NCBI RefSeq assembly: GCF_029543125.1 | Contig: NZ_JARQWW010000003.1 | Coordinates: 62,001 to 126,000 of the forward strand | Direction of reading: 5' to 3' | From: Caulobacter segnis | GTDB taxonomy: Bacteria; Pseudomonadota; Alphaproteobacteria; Caulobacterales; Caulobacteraceae | DNA: 64,000 bases | Shown here: positions 48,524 to 58,091 of the stretch, one piece after another | Layout: every line of letters begins with the position of its first letter | Numbering within the stretch: position 1 is the first letter of the stretch | Made by a program: the position numbers and the translations under genes | The notes under the pieces: generated by a model | The model's database searches: none | Told to the model about the DNA's origin: nothing | The model's input: the letters and a program-made list of their open reading frames with translations, nothing else

Positions 48524-51186
48524 GCCTCGGCCGCCTTCTTCTTCGGGGCAGCTTTCTTGGCCGGAGCCTTCTTGGCGGCCGGCTTCTTGGCCGCCGCGGT
48601 CTTCGGCTTGGCTTCAGCCTTGGGCTTGGCCGCCTTCTTCGCCGGCTTCTTGCCGCCGCCCTTGGCCTCGCGCTCCGCCAGAAGCTGGACGGCCACTTCG
48701 AGCGTCAGCTCCTGAGGATCGGACCCGCGGGGCACGTTGGCGTTGGTGGAGCCGTGCTTGATGTACGGGCCAAAGCGGCCCGACAACACCCGCACCGGCG
48801 CGCCGTCCGCCGGGTGAGCGCCCAGCTCCTTCAGAGCCGCCGCCGCAGCGCGGCCACGTCCGCCGCCTGCGCGCTTTTCGGCCAGGACAGCCACGGCGCG
48901 GTTGATGCCCACCTCGAACACTTCATCGGCGTTCTCCAGGTTGGCGTAGGTGCCATCGTGCTGAACATAGGGGCCGAAGCGGCCAAGATTGGCGATGATC
49001 GGCTTTCCATCCTCGGGGTGCGTGCCGACCTCACGGGGAAGGGACAGCAGGCGCAGGGCCTTGTCGATGTCGATGCTAGCCGGGGCCCAGCCCTTGGGAA
49101 TGCTGCCGCGCTTGGGTTTCTCGCCCTCGCCGGCCATCTCCTCAACATAGGGGCCGAAGCGGCCGACCTTCAGCCACACGGCCTGGCCGGTCGCCGGGTT
49201 GACGCCCAGCTCCTTGTCGGCGGCCTGCTCCTCGCCTTCGCCCTCGGAGGTGGCGATGGGGCGGGTGAAGCGGCATTCGGGATAGTTGGAGCAACCAATG
49301 AAGGCGCCGAACTTGCCAGTCTTCAGCGACAGGCGGCCGGTGCCGCAGGTCGGGCAGGCGCGCGGATCGGTCCCGTCGCCCTTGTCCGGGAAGATGTGCG
49401 GGCCGAGCGCGTCGTTCAGGGCGTCCAGCACCTGGGTGGTGCGCAGCTCGCTGATCTCGCCGACCTGCGCCTTGAAGTCCTTCCAGAACTCGCGAAGGAA
49501 GTCCTTCCAGTCCAGGTCGCCGGACGAGACGAGGTCGAGCTTCTCCTCCAGCGAGGCGGTGAAGTCGTACTCCACGTAGCGCTCGAAGAACTGCTCCAGG
49601 AAGGCGGTGACTAGGCGGCCCTTGTCCTCCGGGATGAAGCGCTGTTTCTCCATGCGGACATAGGCGCGGTCGCGCAGCACGGTCAGGACCGAGGCGTAGG
49701 TGGACGGACGCCCGATGCCGAGCTCCTCCATCTTCTTGACCAGGCTGGCTTCCGAATAGCGCGGCGGCGGTTCGGTGAAGTGCTGGTCGGCGCGCGCCTC
49801 GCGCACCTGGGCGGTGGAGCCCTCGTTGATGACGGGCAGGCGGCCGCCATCCTCATCGGCCCAATCACTTTCCTGACCGGATCCGCTCCGCGGATCCGGA
49901 GCGTCGCGGCCTTCTTCATAGACGGCGAGGTAGCCCGGGAACTGCACTACCTGGCCGGTGGCGCGCAGGCCGGTCTTGCCGTCGGCGCTGTCCAGATCGA
50001 CGGTTGTGCGCTCGATGCGGGCGCTCTCCATCTGCGACGCGATCATCCGCTTCCAGATCAACTCGTACAGGCGGCCGAGATCGGCCTCCAGACGCAGGGA
50101 GCCGGGGTTGCGGGTCAGGGACGTCGGGCGGATCGCCTCGTGCGCTTCCTGGGCGTTCTTGGCCTTGGTCTTGTAGATGCGGGCGCTCTCGGGGACGTAG
50201 TCGGCCCCATAGACGTTGCCGATGACCTTGCGCGCTTCATCCAGCGCTTCGGGCGCGGCCTGCACGCCGTCGGTACGCATGTAGGTGATCAGGCCGACGG
50301 TCTCGCCGCCGATGTCGATGCCTTCGTACAGCTTCTGGGCCGCCTGCATGGTGCGCTGGGCCGAGAAGCCCAGCTTGCGGGCGGCTTCCTGCTGCAGGGT
50401 CGAGGTGGTGAAGGGCGGGGGCGGGGAGCGCTTGCCAGGCTTCTTCTCGACGGCGGTCACCTTGAACGAAGCGGCCTGCACGGCGGCCTTGGCCGTCGTG
50501 GCGGCGGCCTCGTTCGGCAGGTCGAACTTGGTGAGCTTCTTGCCGTCGTGCTTGACCAGACGGGCCAAGAACGGGTCGGCGCCGGCGCTCACATCGGCTT
50601 CGACGGTCCAGTATTCCTGGGTCTTGAAGCGCTCGATCTCCAGCTCGCGGTCCACGACCAGGCGCAGGGCCACCGACTGCACGCGGCCGGCCGAGCGCGA
50701 ACCCGGCAGCTTGCGCCACAGCACCGGCGAAAGGGTGAAGCCCACCAGATAGTCCAGGGCGCGGCGGGCCAGATAGGCCTCCACCAGCTCCATGTCGATC
50801 TGGCGTGGATGGCGCATGGCCTCCGACACGGCGGACTTGGTGATGGCGTTGAAGGTGACGCGTTCGACCGCCTTATCCTTCAGCACCTTCTTCTTCTGGA
50901 GAACCTCCAGAACGTGCCAGCTGATCGCCTCGCCCTCGCGATCCGGGTCGGTGGCGAGGATCAGGCGGTCGGACTTCTTCACCGCCTCCGCGATGTCCGA
51001 CAGGCGTTTGGCGGACTTGGCGTCCACGTCCCACAACATGGCGAAGTCGTGCTCGGGATCCACGGAGCCGTCCTTGGACGGCAGATCGCGGACGTGACCG
51101 TAGGACGCGAGGACCGTGTAGTCGGAGCCCAGGTACTTGTTGATGGTCTTGGCCTTGGCCGGGCTTTCGACGACGACGACGTTCAT
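48520..51186 (-). CDS. topA: DNA topoisomerase I
   Basis: 888 residues from MNVVVVESPAKAKTINKYLG. Type IA enzyme relaxing negative supercoils. TOPRIM with DPDREGEAISWH, active-site Tyr in GLITYMRTDGVQ, zinc-binding CPTCGTGRLSLKTGKFGAFIGCSNYPEC, then three repeats with GRFGPYV, and a Lys/Ala-rich tail of about 45 residues (KKPAKKAAKPKAEAKPK...). A longer frame upstream exists but is not part of the family. Divergent from the small ORF at 51351. Confidence 0.96.
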   Translation of the reverse strand: MNVVVVESPAKAKTINKYLGSDYTVLASYGHVRDLPSKDGSVDPEHDFAMLWDVDAKSAKRLSDIAEAVKKSDRLILATDPDREGEAISWHVLEVLQKKKVLKDKAVERVTFNAITKSAVSEAMRHPRQIDMELVEAYLARRALDYLVGFTLSPVLWRKLPGSRSAGRVQSVALRLVVDRELEIERFKTQEYWTVEADVSAGADPFLARLVKHDGKKLTKFDLPNEAAATTAKAAVQAASFKVTAVEKKPGKRSPPPPFTTSTLQQEAARKLGFSAQRTMQAAQKLYEGIDIGGETVGLITYMRTDGVQAAPEALDEARKVIGNVYGADYVPESARIYKTKAKNAQEAHEAIRPTSLTRNPGSLRLEADLGRLYELIWKRMIASQMESARIERTTVDLDSADGKTGLRATGQVVQFPGYLAVYEEGRDAPDPRSGSGQESDWADEDGGRLPVINEGSTAQVREARADQHFTEPPPRYSEASLVKKMEELGIGRPSTYASVLTVLRDRAYVRMEKQRFIPEDKGRLVTAFLEQFFERYVEYDFTASLEEKLDLVSSGDLDWKDFLREFWKDFKAQVGEISELRTTQVLDALNDALGPHIFPDKGDGTDPRACPTCGTGRLSLKTGKFGAFIGCSNYPECRFTRPIATSEGEGEEQAADKELGVNPATGQAVWLKVGRFGPYVEEMAGEGEKPKRGSIPKGWAPASIDIDKALRLLSLPREVGTHPEDGKPIIANLGRFGPYVQHDGTYANLENADEVFEVGINRAVAVLAEKRAGGGRGRAAAAALKELGAHPADGAPVRVLSGRFGPYIKHGSTNANVPRGSDPQELTLEVAVQLLAEREAKGGGKKPAKKAAKPKAEAKPKTAAAKKPAAKKAPAKKAAPKKKAAEA

Positions 51187-51350
51187 GCGGTGATGGCGAC
51201 TTTCAAGGTGGCAAGGGCGGGAGGACCCGAGCGAGCCGGGAAAGTGGGGGCGTGGAACCCGTTCTGTCAACGCGTGCGACGTCGCGTCATGGTTTACAAC
51301 CCTTGGGGGCGAATATAGCGTTTAACGTAGGGGTTGAGTGAGGAATCGGC

Positions 51351-51530
51351 ATGGGGATGTCTACCGTGGGTCTTGATACGCCGCCGGGAAGCGTGGAGGC
51401 GTATATAGAAGAGATGCTCGGTGAACTCAGTGTCATGGCGGCCCGGCAGGGGCATCGTCACTTGGCTTCGCTCCTCCAGATCGCCGCTTTGGAAGCCGCC
51501 CGCATGGCGCCGGACATCGACGCCGAGTAG
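51351..51530 (+). CDS. Small uncharacterised protein of 59 residues
   Basis: Reads MGMSTVGLDTPPGSVEAYIE, EMLGELSVMAARQGHRHLAS, LLQIAALEAARMAPDIDAE. The ATG at 51351 is preceded by GAGG; an ATG two codons later is the alternative. Predicted to be mostly amphipathic helix after a short N-terminal arm. No known domain. A regulatory or structural small protein is possible. It sits between topA and dprA and its stop is only 3 bp from the convergent dprA stop. Codon pattern (G/C at third position) supports real coding. Confidence 0.65.
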   Translation: MGMSTVGLDTPPGSVEAYIEEMLGELSVMAARQGHRHLASLLQIAALEAARMAPDIDAE

Positions 51531-51533
51531 CCG

Positions 51534-52646
51534 CTATGAGCGGCTGACGAGCCCGCTGGCGGAGATTGACGCCCGTCCCGCCAGAACCAGCTCCACCAGC
51601 GCCGCCAGGACCAGAGGCGCGGGTTCGCCCACGGCGCGGATCAGATCATCCCGTGAGATTTCGGTAGGCGACAGCAACGCCTCCACCTTGCCGCGCAGCC
51701 GGTCCGCGGCCGCGTCCAGTGCGCGTTGGTCAGGCGGCGGTCCGGCATAGGCCGGCCGTTCGTTTTCGCTCAGAGACCGTATGCCTTCCAGGGTGCGCAG
51801 CACGTCCTCGGCGCTCTCGCACAGGGCGGCGCCCTGGCGAATCAGATCGTTGGTTCCCTTGGCTCTGGGGTCGAGCGGCGAGCCCGGCACGGCGAACACC
51901 TCGCGCCCCTGTTCCGCCGCCAGCCGCGCGGTGATCAGGGAGCCGGATTTCAGCTCCGCCTCGACCACCACCACACCCAGCGACAGGCCGGAGATTATCC
52001 GGTTGCGGCGGGGAAAGTCCTTGGCCTGCGCCCGATGACCCGGCCGGCTTTCAGAGACGATGCAGCCCTCCGCCGCGATGCGGGCATGCAGCTCGGCGTG
52101 CTCGGGGGGATAGATGTCGTCCATGCCGCCGCCCAGGACGGCGACTGTGCCGGTGGCGAGCGCGCCTTCATGGGCCGCGCCGTCGATGCCCCTGGCGAGG
52201 CCGGAGACGACGACCTGACCCGCCTTGCCTAGATCGACCGCCAGGGTGCGGGCGAAACGCTGGCCGGCGGCGGAGGCGATCCGCGCGCCGACGATGGCGA
52301 TGTTGGGCCGGTTGAGCAGTTCGATGCGGCCCAAGGCCCAGATCAGGGGCGGCGGCGGGTCCAGCGCCGCCAATCGGCGTGGAAAAGCGGGTTCGCAAGC
52401 GGCCAGCAGGCGCGCGCCAAGCCGGTCGCCCGCCGCCAGCTCATCCTCGGCCTGAGCGACGGTGGGAATGGTCAGGGGATTGATGCGCCCGCCACGCCGG
52501 GCGAGGTCGGGGAGGGCGGATAGTGCCGCGCCGGCTGAGCCGAAGCGCATGACAAGCTGTTCAAAAGTGACGGGGCCGACGTTCTCGGTGCGCGACAGGC
52601 GCAGCCAGGCGACTCGTTCTCGGTCGCTTAGCGGCCCCGCCGTCAT
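51534..52646 (-). CDS. dprA: DNA processing protein DprA
   Basis: 370 residues. Loads RecA on incoming single-stranded DNA during natural transformation. Rossmann-like core: IAIVGARIASAAGQRFARTLA, VSGLARGIDGAAHEGAL, VAVLGGGMDDIYPPEH, FPRRNRIISGLSLGVVVVEA and SGSLITARLAAEQGREVFAVPG. N-terminal SAM-like region and C-terminal winged-helix segment are present. Its ATG overlaps the plsY stop by 4 nt. Confidence 0.93.
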   Translation of the reverse strand: MTAGPLSDRERVAWLRLSRTENVGPVTFEQLVMRFGSAGAALSALPDLARRGGRINPLTIPTVAQAEDELAAGDRLGARLLAACEPAFPRRLAALDPPPPLIWALGRIELLNRPNIAIVGARIASAAGQRFARTLAVDLGKAGQVVVSGLARGIDGAAHEGALATGTVAVLGGGMDDIYPPEHAELHARIAAEGCIVSESRPGHRAQAKDFPRRNRIISGLSLGVVVVEAELKSGSLITARLAAEQGREVFAVPGSPLDPRAKGTNDLIRQGAALCESAEDVLRTLEGIRSLSENERPAYAGPPPDQRALDAAADRLRGKVEALLSPTEISRDDLIRAVGEPAPLVLAALVELVLAGRASISASGLVSRS

Positions 52647-53278
52647 TCGGCCGGTTTGTCCTTCTTCGAGCCGATCTTCGGCTCCTGGCCCTTCATCAGG
52701 CGGCTGATGTTCTCGTGGTGGCGGATGAACACCAGCACCGCCATGAACAGGGTCAGGCCGACCATGGGCCAGCCGCTGTCGGTGGCGAGGGCGAACAGCG
52801 GGGCGAGGGCGGTGGCCGTCAGGGCCGCCAGGGACGAGATTCGGAAAATGGCGGCCATGGCCAGCCAGGTCACCGCCGCCATCACGCCGATGGGCCAGGC
52901 GGCGGCCAGAAGCACGCCGTAGAAGGTGGCTACGCCCTTGCCGCCCTTGAAGCCGAGCCAGACGGGGAACAGGTGGCCCAGGAAGGCCGCGCCGCCGGCC
53001 AGGGCGACCATGGCGGCGCTGTCGTTGGTGAGCCAGCGGGCGAGGAACACGGCCAGAACCCCTTTGCCCGCGTCGCCCATCAGGGTGATCGCCGCCAGGT
53101 CCTTGCGGCCCGAGCGCAGGACGTTGGTCGCCCCGATGTTGCCGGAGCCGATCTTGCGGATGTCGCCCGCGCCGCCCAAACGGGTGGCGATCAGGCCGAA
53201 CGGGATCGAGCCCAGCAGATAACCGCCGACGACCACCAGTCCGAGGGTGAGCCACACGGCTCCGGCCAGGGATTCCAC
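52643..53278 (-). CDS. plsY: Glycerol-3-phosphate acyltransferase PlsY
   Basis: 211 residues, five membrane helices. Uses acyl-phosphate to acylate glycerol-3-phosphate in phospholipid synthesis. Motifs: GSIPFGLIATRL, DIRKIGSGNIGATNVLRSG, DAGKG, GHLFPVWLGFKGGKGVAT and the C-terminal IRHHENISRLMKGQEPKIG. Translationally coupled to dprA. Confidence 0.95.
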   Translation of the reverse strand: MESLAGAVWLTLGLVVVGGYLLGSIPFGLIATRLGGAGDIRKIGSGNIGATNVLRSGRKDLAAITLMGDAGKGVLAVFLARWLTNDSAAMVALAGGAAFLGHLFPVWLGFKGGKGVATFYGVLLAAAWPIGVMAAVTWLAMAAIFRISSLAALTATALAPLFALATDSGWPMVGLTLFMAVLVFIRHHENISRLMKGQEPKIGSKKDKPAE

Positions 53279-53341
53279 CTTACGTCTCTCCCGTAACGTC
53301 GTTCATGTGAGGGGCTTCGCGCCCTGTTGGCAAGGCTGAGC

Positions 53342-54643
53342 TTATTGCTGCGCCTGATGCACGATGCGCCCTTCGACCACCGTCGTCAGCACCCGTCCTT
53401 GCAGGCGACGCCCGTCAAAGGGTGAGTTCTTGGACTTGGACAGCAGCTTGTCGGCGTCGATGACCACCGGCGCGTTCAGGTCGGCCAGCAGCAGGTCGGC
53501 AGGAGCGCCGACGGCCAGCCGGCCGGCTTTCAGGCCGATCAGGTCGGCCGGCTTGACGGTGACCGCCGCGATCAAGTCGATTAGCGGGATGCGCCCGTCG
53601 TGATGCAGGGCCAGCAGCGCTGGCAGCAGCGTCTCCAGACCCACGGCGCCCGGCGCGGCCTCGTCATAGGGCAGGCGCTTGTCTTCGGCGGGGGCGGGGC
53701 TGTGAGCCGACACCACCACGTCGATCAGGCCCGAGGCGAGCGCCTCGATCAGGGCTTGGCGGTCGTCCTCGCCCCGCAGGGGCGGGTTCACCTTGGCGAA
53801 GGTGCGGTAGTCGCCGATGTCCAGCTCGTTGAAGGACAGGTGGTTGATCGACACCGTGGCGGCGACCTTCACGCCCTTGGCCTTGGCGCGCTTCAGGCTT
53901 TCCAGGGCGTCGGCGCAGGTGATCTGGTCCACCAGCAGCTTGGAGCCGGTGGCTTCGGCCAGGGCGAGATCGCGCTCCAGCATGATGCGCTCGGCATAGG
54001 GCGACACGGACGGCAGGCCCATGCGGCCGGCGAACTCGCCGCCGATCGCCGCGCCGCCCTTGGATAGCCACGGATCAATCGGGCGGTGCGCCACCCAAAG
54101 GTCGAAGGCCTTGGCGTAGGTCAGGACCCGCTGGAACACCTTGGAGTCAACGATCGGGCGATCCGCGTCGGTGACATAAACGCAACCGGCCTCGCGCATC
54201 AGGCCCAGTTCGGCCATCCGCTCGCCGCCCAGTCCGACGGTGGCGGCGCCGGCGGGATAGACATGCACCAGCTCCACGTCGCGGGCGCGGCGCAGGATGA
54301 AATCGACCATGGCCGGGTCGTCCACGGCCGGATCGGTGTCCGGCTGCACGACCATGGACGTGACGCCCCCGGCCGCGGCGGCGCGGGAGGCGGATTTCAG
54401 GGTCTCCTTGGGCTCCGAGCCGGGCTCGCCGGTCTTCACCCGCAGATCAACCAGGCCAGGGGCCAGCATGGCGCCGGAGGCGTCGATCACCTGCACGTCG
54501 TCGGGCAGGGAGAGCGCTTCGCCCTGAGCGACCTTGGCGATCAGCCCGTCCTTGGTCAGCAGGGCGCCGGGGCCGTCATAACCGCTGGCCGGATCGACCA
54601 GGCGCGCGTTGACGATGGCGAGGGGGCGGGTGGTCGTGGCCAT
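53342..54643 (-). CDS. pyrC: Dihydroorotase homologue lacking metal ligands (PyrC'/PyrX type)
   Basis: 433 residues. Overall dihydroorotase fold: IVNARLVDPASGYDGPGALL, APGLVDLRVKTGEPG, then VSINHLSFNELDIGDYRTFAKVNPPLRG and a C-terminal VTVKPADLIGL. The HxH motif is Arg68-Val-Lys70, and other ligand positions (VAHRPIDPW, VSAHSPAPAED) also differ. So the protein is probably not catalytic. Pseudo-dihydroorotases form complexes with aspartate carbamoyltransferase in Pseudomonas, and here pyrB lies directly upstream with a 1-bp overlap. An active dihydroorotase should be encoded elsewhere. Confidence 0.88.
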   Translation of the reverse strand: MATTTRPLAIVNARLVDPASGYDGPGALLTKDGLIAKVAQGEALSLPDDVQVIDASGAMLAPGLVDLRVKTGEPGSEPKETLKSASRAAAAGGVTSMVVQPDTDPAVDDPAMVDFILRRARDVELVHVYPAGAATVGLGGERMAELGLMREAGCVYVTDADRPIVDSKVFQRVLTYAKAFDLWVAHRPIDPWLSKGGAAIGGEFAGRMGLPSVSPYAERIMLERDLALAEATGSKLLVDQITCADALESLKRAKAKGVKVAATVSINHLSFNELDIGDYRTFAKVNPPLRGEDDRQALIEALASGLIDVVVSAHSPAPAEDKRLPYDEAAPGAVGLETLLPALLALHHDGRIPLIDLIAAVTVKPADLIGLKAGRLAVGAPADLLLADLNAPVVIDADKLLSKSKNSPFDGRRLQGRVLTTVVEGRIVHQAQQ

Positions 54644-55620
54644 CAGGCGTTCTCCAGCCGGGCGGCCAGCGAGGCGAGGACGGCCATGCGCATGGCCACG
54701 CCCATCTCCACCTGGTTCTGGATCAGGCTCACTTCGGGATCGTCGGCAACCTCGGAGTCGATCTCGACCCCACGGTTCATGGGGCCGGGGTGCATGACCC
54801 GCACGCCCGGGGCGGCGAAGGCCAGCTTCTCGCGGTCCAGGCCCCAGAAGCGGAAATACTCGCGGGTGGAGGGGACAAGCGCGCCCTGCATCCGCTCCAG
54901 CTGCAGGCGCAGCATCATCACCACCTCGGCCCCGGCGATCCCCTTTCGGAAATCGTGATGCACCTCGGCGCCCCAGCGGTCGGCGGCCGACGGCATCAGG
55001 GTCGGCGGGCCTACCAGGCGGACATGCGCGCCCAGGGTGTTGAGCAAAGCGACGTTCGAGCGGGCCACCCGGCTGTGCAGGATGTCGCCGCAGATCGCGA
55101 CCGTCAGGCCGGAGACCCGGCCGAAGGCGCGGCGGATCGACAGAGCATCGAGCAGGGCCTGGGTCGGATGCTCATGCTGGCCGTCGCCGGCGTTGATCAC
55201 GCTGCAGCCGACCTTCTGCGACAGCAGGGCCGCCGCACCGGAGGACGAATGGCGCACCACCAGCAGGTCCGGCCGCATGGCGTTCAGGGTCACGGCGGTG
55301 TCGATCAGGGTCTCGCCCTTGGCCACCGAGGACGTCTTGGCGTTCATGTTGACCACGTCCGCGCCCAGGCGCTTGCCGGCCAGCTCGAACGAGCTTTGCG
55401 TGCGGGTCGAGTTCTCGAAGAACAGGTTCATCAGCGTCCGACCCTTGAGCAGGTCGAGCGTCTTGTTGGTCTGCCGGTTCAAGGCCACGAACTGGTCGGC
55501 CAGATCGAGCAGATCCGCCGCTTGTACGGCGTTCAGGTCGCCGGCCGACAATAGGTGCCGACTGTGGAAGGGGAACATGCGATCCGTGATCGCCTCGATG
55601 CCTTGCGCGGTGGCCGTCAT
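54643..55620 (-). CDS. pyrB: Aspartate carbamoyltransferase catalytic subunit
   Basis: 325 residues. Joins carbamoyl phosphate and aspartate in pyrimidine synthesis. Carbamoyl-phosphate motif [20 protein letters not shown], loop with [38 protein letters not shown] and [13 protein letters not shown]. Larger-subunit type that pairs with the inactive dihydroorotase. Preceded by a short hairpin close to the start codon. Confidence 0.95.
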   Translation of the reverse strand: MTATAQGIEAITDRMFPFHSRHLLSAGDLNAVQAADLLDLADQFVALNRQTNKTLDLLKGRTLMNLFFENSTRTQSSFELAGKRLGADVVNMNAKTSSVAKGETLIDTAVTLNAMRPDLLVVRHSSSGAAALLSQKVGCSVINAGDGQHEHPTQALLDALSIRRAFGRVSGLTVAICGDILHSRVARSNVALLNTLGAHVRLVGPPTLMPSAADRWGAEVHHDFRKGIAGAEVVMMLRLQLERMQGALVPSTREYFRFWGLDREKLAFAAPGVRVMHPGPMNRGVEIDSEVADDPEVSLIQNQVEMGVAMRMAVLASLAARLENA

Positions 55621-55623
55621 GAG

Positions 55624-55640
55624 CCCGCCTTCTAGGCGGG
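55624..55640 (-). promoter_or_regulatory. Hairpin next to the pyrB ribosome binding site
   Basis: Perfect 6-bp stem CCCGCC / GGCGGG with a 5-nt loop, ending 3 nt before the pyrB ATG on the minus strand. The loop and 3' arm contain AGAAGGCGG, the only Shine-Dalgarno candidate. It could modulate translation, but the stem is short. Confidence 0.35.
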
Positions 55641-55670
55641 TTCGATGGAGAAGGGAAGTTGGCTGGGCCG

Positions 55671-55773
55671 TGCGTGCTTCGACTGGTCGCTGCGCTCCCG
55701 CTCAGCATGACGAGGTCTTTGCACTGAATCGTCACCCTGAGCTGTCCGCGCTAGCGGACAAGTCGAAGGACGC
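55671..55773. repeat. Dispersed intergenic repeat, copy 1
   Basis: Begins TGCGTGCTTCGACTGGTCGC, continues TGCGCTCCCGCTCAGCATGA and CGAGGTCTTTGCACTGAA, and ends TCGAAGGACGC. A near-identical unit occurs at 59583. The ends are inverted (GCTTCGACT near the left, AGTCGAAG at the right), so the unit is a miniature palindromic element. It lies between pyrB and ruvX. Confidence 0.85.
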
Positions 55774-55779
55774 TAGGCC

Positions 55780-56247
55780 TTACAAGCCCCGCAACCGCTC
55801 CAGAGCCCCTTGCAGGATCCAGACGGCGGCCAGTTTGTCGACCACCTCGCCCCGGCGTTTGCGGGTCACGTCATGCTCGTCGATCAGCATGCGGTTGATG
55901 GCCATGGTCGACATCCGCTCGTCCCAGAAGGCGATCGGCAGGTCGCGGAAGCGGAACAGGTTCCGGGCGAAGGCGCGGTTGGACTGGCAGCGCGTTCCTT
56001 CGGTCCCGTCCATGTTCACCGGCAGGCCGATGACGATTCCCGCCGCGTTCCGACCGTCCATGATCTTGAACAGGGCGTTGGCGTCATCGGTGAACTTGCC
56101 CTTGTGGAGCGTCTGAACGGGGCTCGCGACAGTGCGTGTAGCGTCGCTGACGGCCACGCCGATGGTCTTCTCCCCCAGGTCCAGGCCGATGATCGGCGCG
56201 TAGGCGGGCAGGGCGGCGGGCAGGTTGATTAGGTCCAGAACGGGCAT
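55780..56247 (-). CDS. ruvX: RuvX/YqgF family endonuclease-like protein
   Basis: 155 residues. RNase H-like fold: IIGLDLGEKTIGVAVSD (first acidic residue), IVIGLPVNMDGTEGTRCQ, FWDERMSTMAINRML and VVDKLAAVWILQGAL. The family is implicated in 16S rRNA 5' processing; the earlier Holliday-junction resolvase name remains in use. A short N-terminal extension MPVLDLINLPAALPAYAP precedes the domain. Confidence 0.92.
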   Translation of the reverse strand: MPVLDLINLPAALPAYAPIIGLDLGEKTIGVAVSDATRTVASPVQTLHKGKFTDDANALFKIMDGRNAAGIVIGLPVNMDGTEGTRCQSNRAFARNLFRFRDLPIAFWDERMSTMAINRMLIDEHDVTRKRRGEVVDKLAAVWILQGALERLRGL

Positions 56248-56330
56248 GTCTCTGTAATAGCGGCATCCGCACGCTTGAAACCAGCCGTTACCGCGAGTAA
56301 CCCCTGCCGTTCGAATTCAAGGAGAGGCCC

Positions 56331-56618
56331 ATGGCCATTGACGCCGCGACCGTCCGCAAGGTCGCCAGGCTCGCCCGCATCGCCGAACCCGAGGAGCGCG
56401 TCGAAGCGCTGGCCCAGGAACTGAACGGCATCATGCAGTGGATCGAGCAGCTGGCTGAAGTCGACACCGACGGTGTCGAGCCGATGACCTCGGTGGTGGC
56501 CCAGGCCCTGCCGCTGCGCGCCGACGTCGTGACCGACGGCGGCGACGCCGCTGTCGTGACCAAGAATGCTCCCAAGTCTGTGGACGGCTTCTTCGTCGTC
56601 CCGAAGGTGGTGGAATGA
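56331..56618 (+). CDS. gatC: Asp/Glu-tRNA amidotransferase subunit C
   Basis: 95 residues. Small belt-like subunit of Gat[56 protein letters not shown] and the final LRADVVTDG. Good Shine-Dalgarno AAGGAGAG. Overlaps gatA by 4 nt. Divergent from ruvX. Confidence 0.95.
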   Translation: MAIDAATVRKVARLARIAEPEERVEALAQELNGIMQWIEQLAEVDTDGVEPMTSVVAQALPLRADVVTDGGDAAVVTKNAPKSVDGFFVVPKVVE

Positions 56619-58090
56619 CCGCGCTTACCTCCCTGACCCTCAAGGCCGCGCTCGACGGTCTGAAGGCCAAGCAATTCTCGTCCATGGAGCTGACCAAGGC
56701 GCACATCGCCGCCGTGGAGGCCGCGCGTCCGCTGAACGCCTACATCCTGGAGACTCCGGAGGCCGCCCTGGCCTCGGCCGAGGCCTCCGACGCCCGTCTC
56801 GCCAAGGGTGAGGCCGGCGCCCTGGAAGGCGCGCCGCTGGGCATCAAGGACCTGTTCTGCACCAAGGACGTGCGGGCCACGGCCTGCTCCAAGATCCTCG
56901 GCGACTTCCAGCCGCCGTATGAGAGTACGGTGACGTCCAACCTGTGGCGCGACGGCGCCCTGATGCTGGGCAAGCTGAACATGGACGAATTCGCCATGGG
57001 CTCGTCCAACGAGACGAGCGCGTTTGGTCCGGTGGTGAACCCCTGGCGTATTGCGGGCTCCAACAAGTCCCTGACCCCCGGCGGTTCGTCGGGCGGTTCG
57101 GCCTCGGCCGTGGCCGCCGACCTGTGCCTGGGCGCCACGGCGACCGACACCGGCGGCTCGATCCGCCAGCCGGCCGCCTTCACCGGCACGGTCGGCATCA
57201 AGCCGACCTACGGCCGCTGCTCGCGCTGGGGCGTCGTCGCCTTCGCCAGCTCGCTGGACCAGGCCGGCCCGATCGCCAAGACGGTCGAGGACGCGGCCAT
57301 CCTGCTGAAGTCCATGTCGGGCCACGATCCAAAGGACTCCACCAGCCTCGACATCGAGGTGCCGGACTTCGCCAGCTTCGTCGGCAAGTCGGTGAAGGGC
57401 CTGCGCATCGGCGTGCCCAAGGAATACCGCGTCGACGGCATGCCGGCCGAGATCGAGAAGCTCTGGCAGGACGGCATCAACTGGCTGAAGGAGGCCGGCT
57501 GCGAGATCGTCGAGGTCTCCCTGCCGCACACCAAGTACGCCTTGCCGGCTTACTACATCGTGGCCCCGGCCGAGGCGTCCTCGAACCTCGCCCGCTATGA
57601 CGGCATGCGCTACGGCCTCCGCGCCGAGGGCGGCAACCTGACCGAGATCTACGAGAACACCCGCGCCGAAGGCTTCGGCGCGGAGGTGAAGCGCCGCATC
57701 CTGATCGGCACGTACGTGCTGAGCGCGGGCTATTACGACGCCTACTATCTGAAGGCCCAAAAGGTCCGCCGGCGCATCGCCGACGACTTCGAACAGGCCT
57801 GGCAAAAGTGCGACGCCCTGCTGACCCCGACGGCCCCGTCGGCGGCCTTCGGCCTGGGTGAAAACAGCAACGATCCGATCGCCATGTACCTGAACGACGT
57901 CTTCACGGTGACGACGAACCTGGCCGGCCTGCCGTCCATGAGCGTCCCGGCCGGTCTGGACGCCCAGGGCCTGCCGCTCGGCCTGCAGATTATCGGCCGT
58001 CCCCTGGACGAAGGCACGGTGTTCAGCATCGGCGGCGCGATCGAGAAGGCGGCGGGCTTCGCCGGCAAGAAGGCGGAGCGTTGGTGGTAA
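56615..58090 (+). CDS. gatA: Asp/Glu-tRNA amidotransferase subunit A
   Basis: 491 residues. Glutaminase/amidase subunit supplying ammonia for converting Glu-tRNA(Gln) and/or Asp-tRNA(Asn). Amidase-signature triad Lys78, Ser158 and Ser182 with [15 protein letters not shown] and [11 protein letters not shown], spaced as in the characterised enzyme. Complete and in frame. One base separates it from gatB. Confidence 0.97.
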   Translation: MTALTSLTLKAALDGLKAKQFSSMELTKAHIAAVEAARPLNAYILETPEAALASAEASDARLAKGEAGALEGAPLGIKDLFCTKDVRATACSKILGDFQPPYESTVTSNLWRDGALMLGKLNMDEFAMGSSNETSAFGPVVNPWRIAGSNKSLTPGGSSGGSASAVAADLCLGATATDTGGSIRQPAAFTGTVGIKPTYGRCSRWGVVAFASSLDQAGPIAKTVEDAAILLKSMSGHDPKDSTSLDIEVPDFASFVGKSVKGLRIGVPKEYRVDGMPAEIEKLWQDGINWLKEAGCEIVEVSLPHTKYALPAYYIVAPAEASSNLARYDGMRYGLRAEGGNLTEIYENTRAEGFGAEVKRRILIGTYVLSAGYYDAYYLKAQKVRRRIADDFEQAWQKCDALLTPTAPSAAFGLGENSNDPIAMYLNDVFTVTTNLAGLPSMSVPAGLDAQGLPLGLQIIGRPLDEGTVFSIGGAIEKAAGFAGKKAERWW

Positions 58091-58091
58091 G

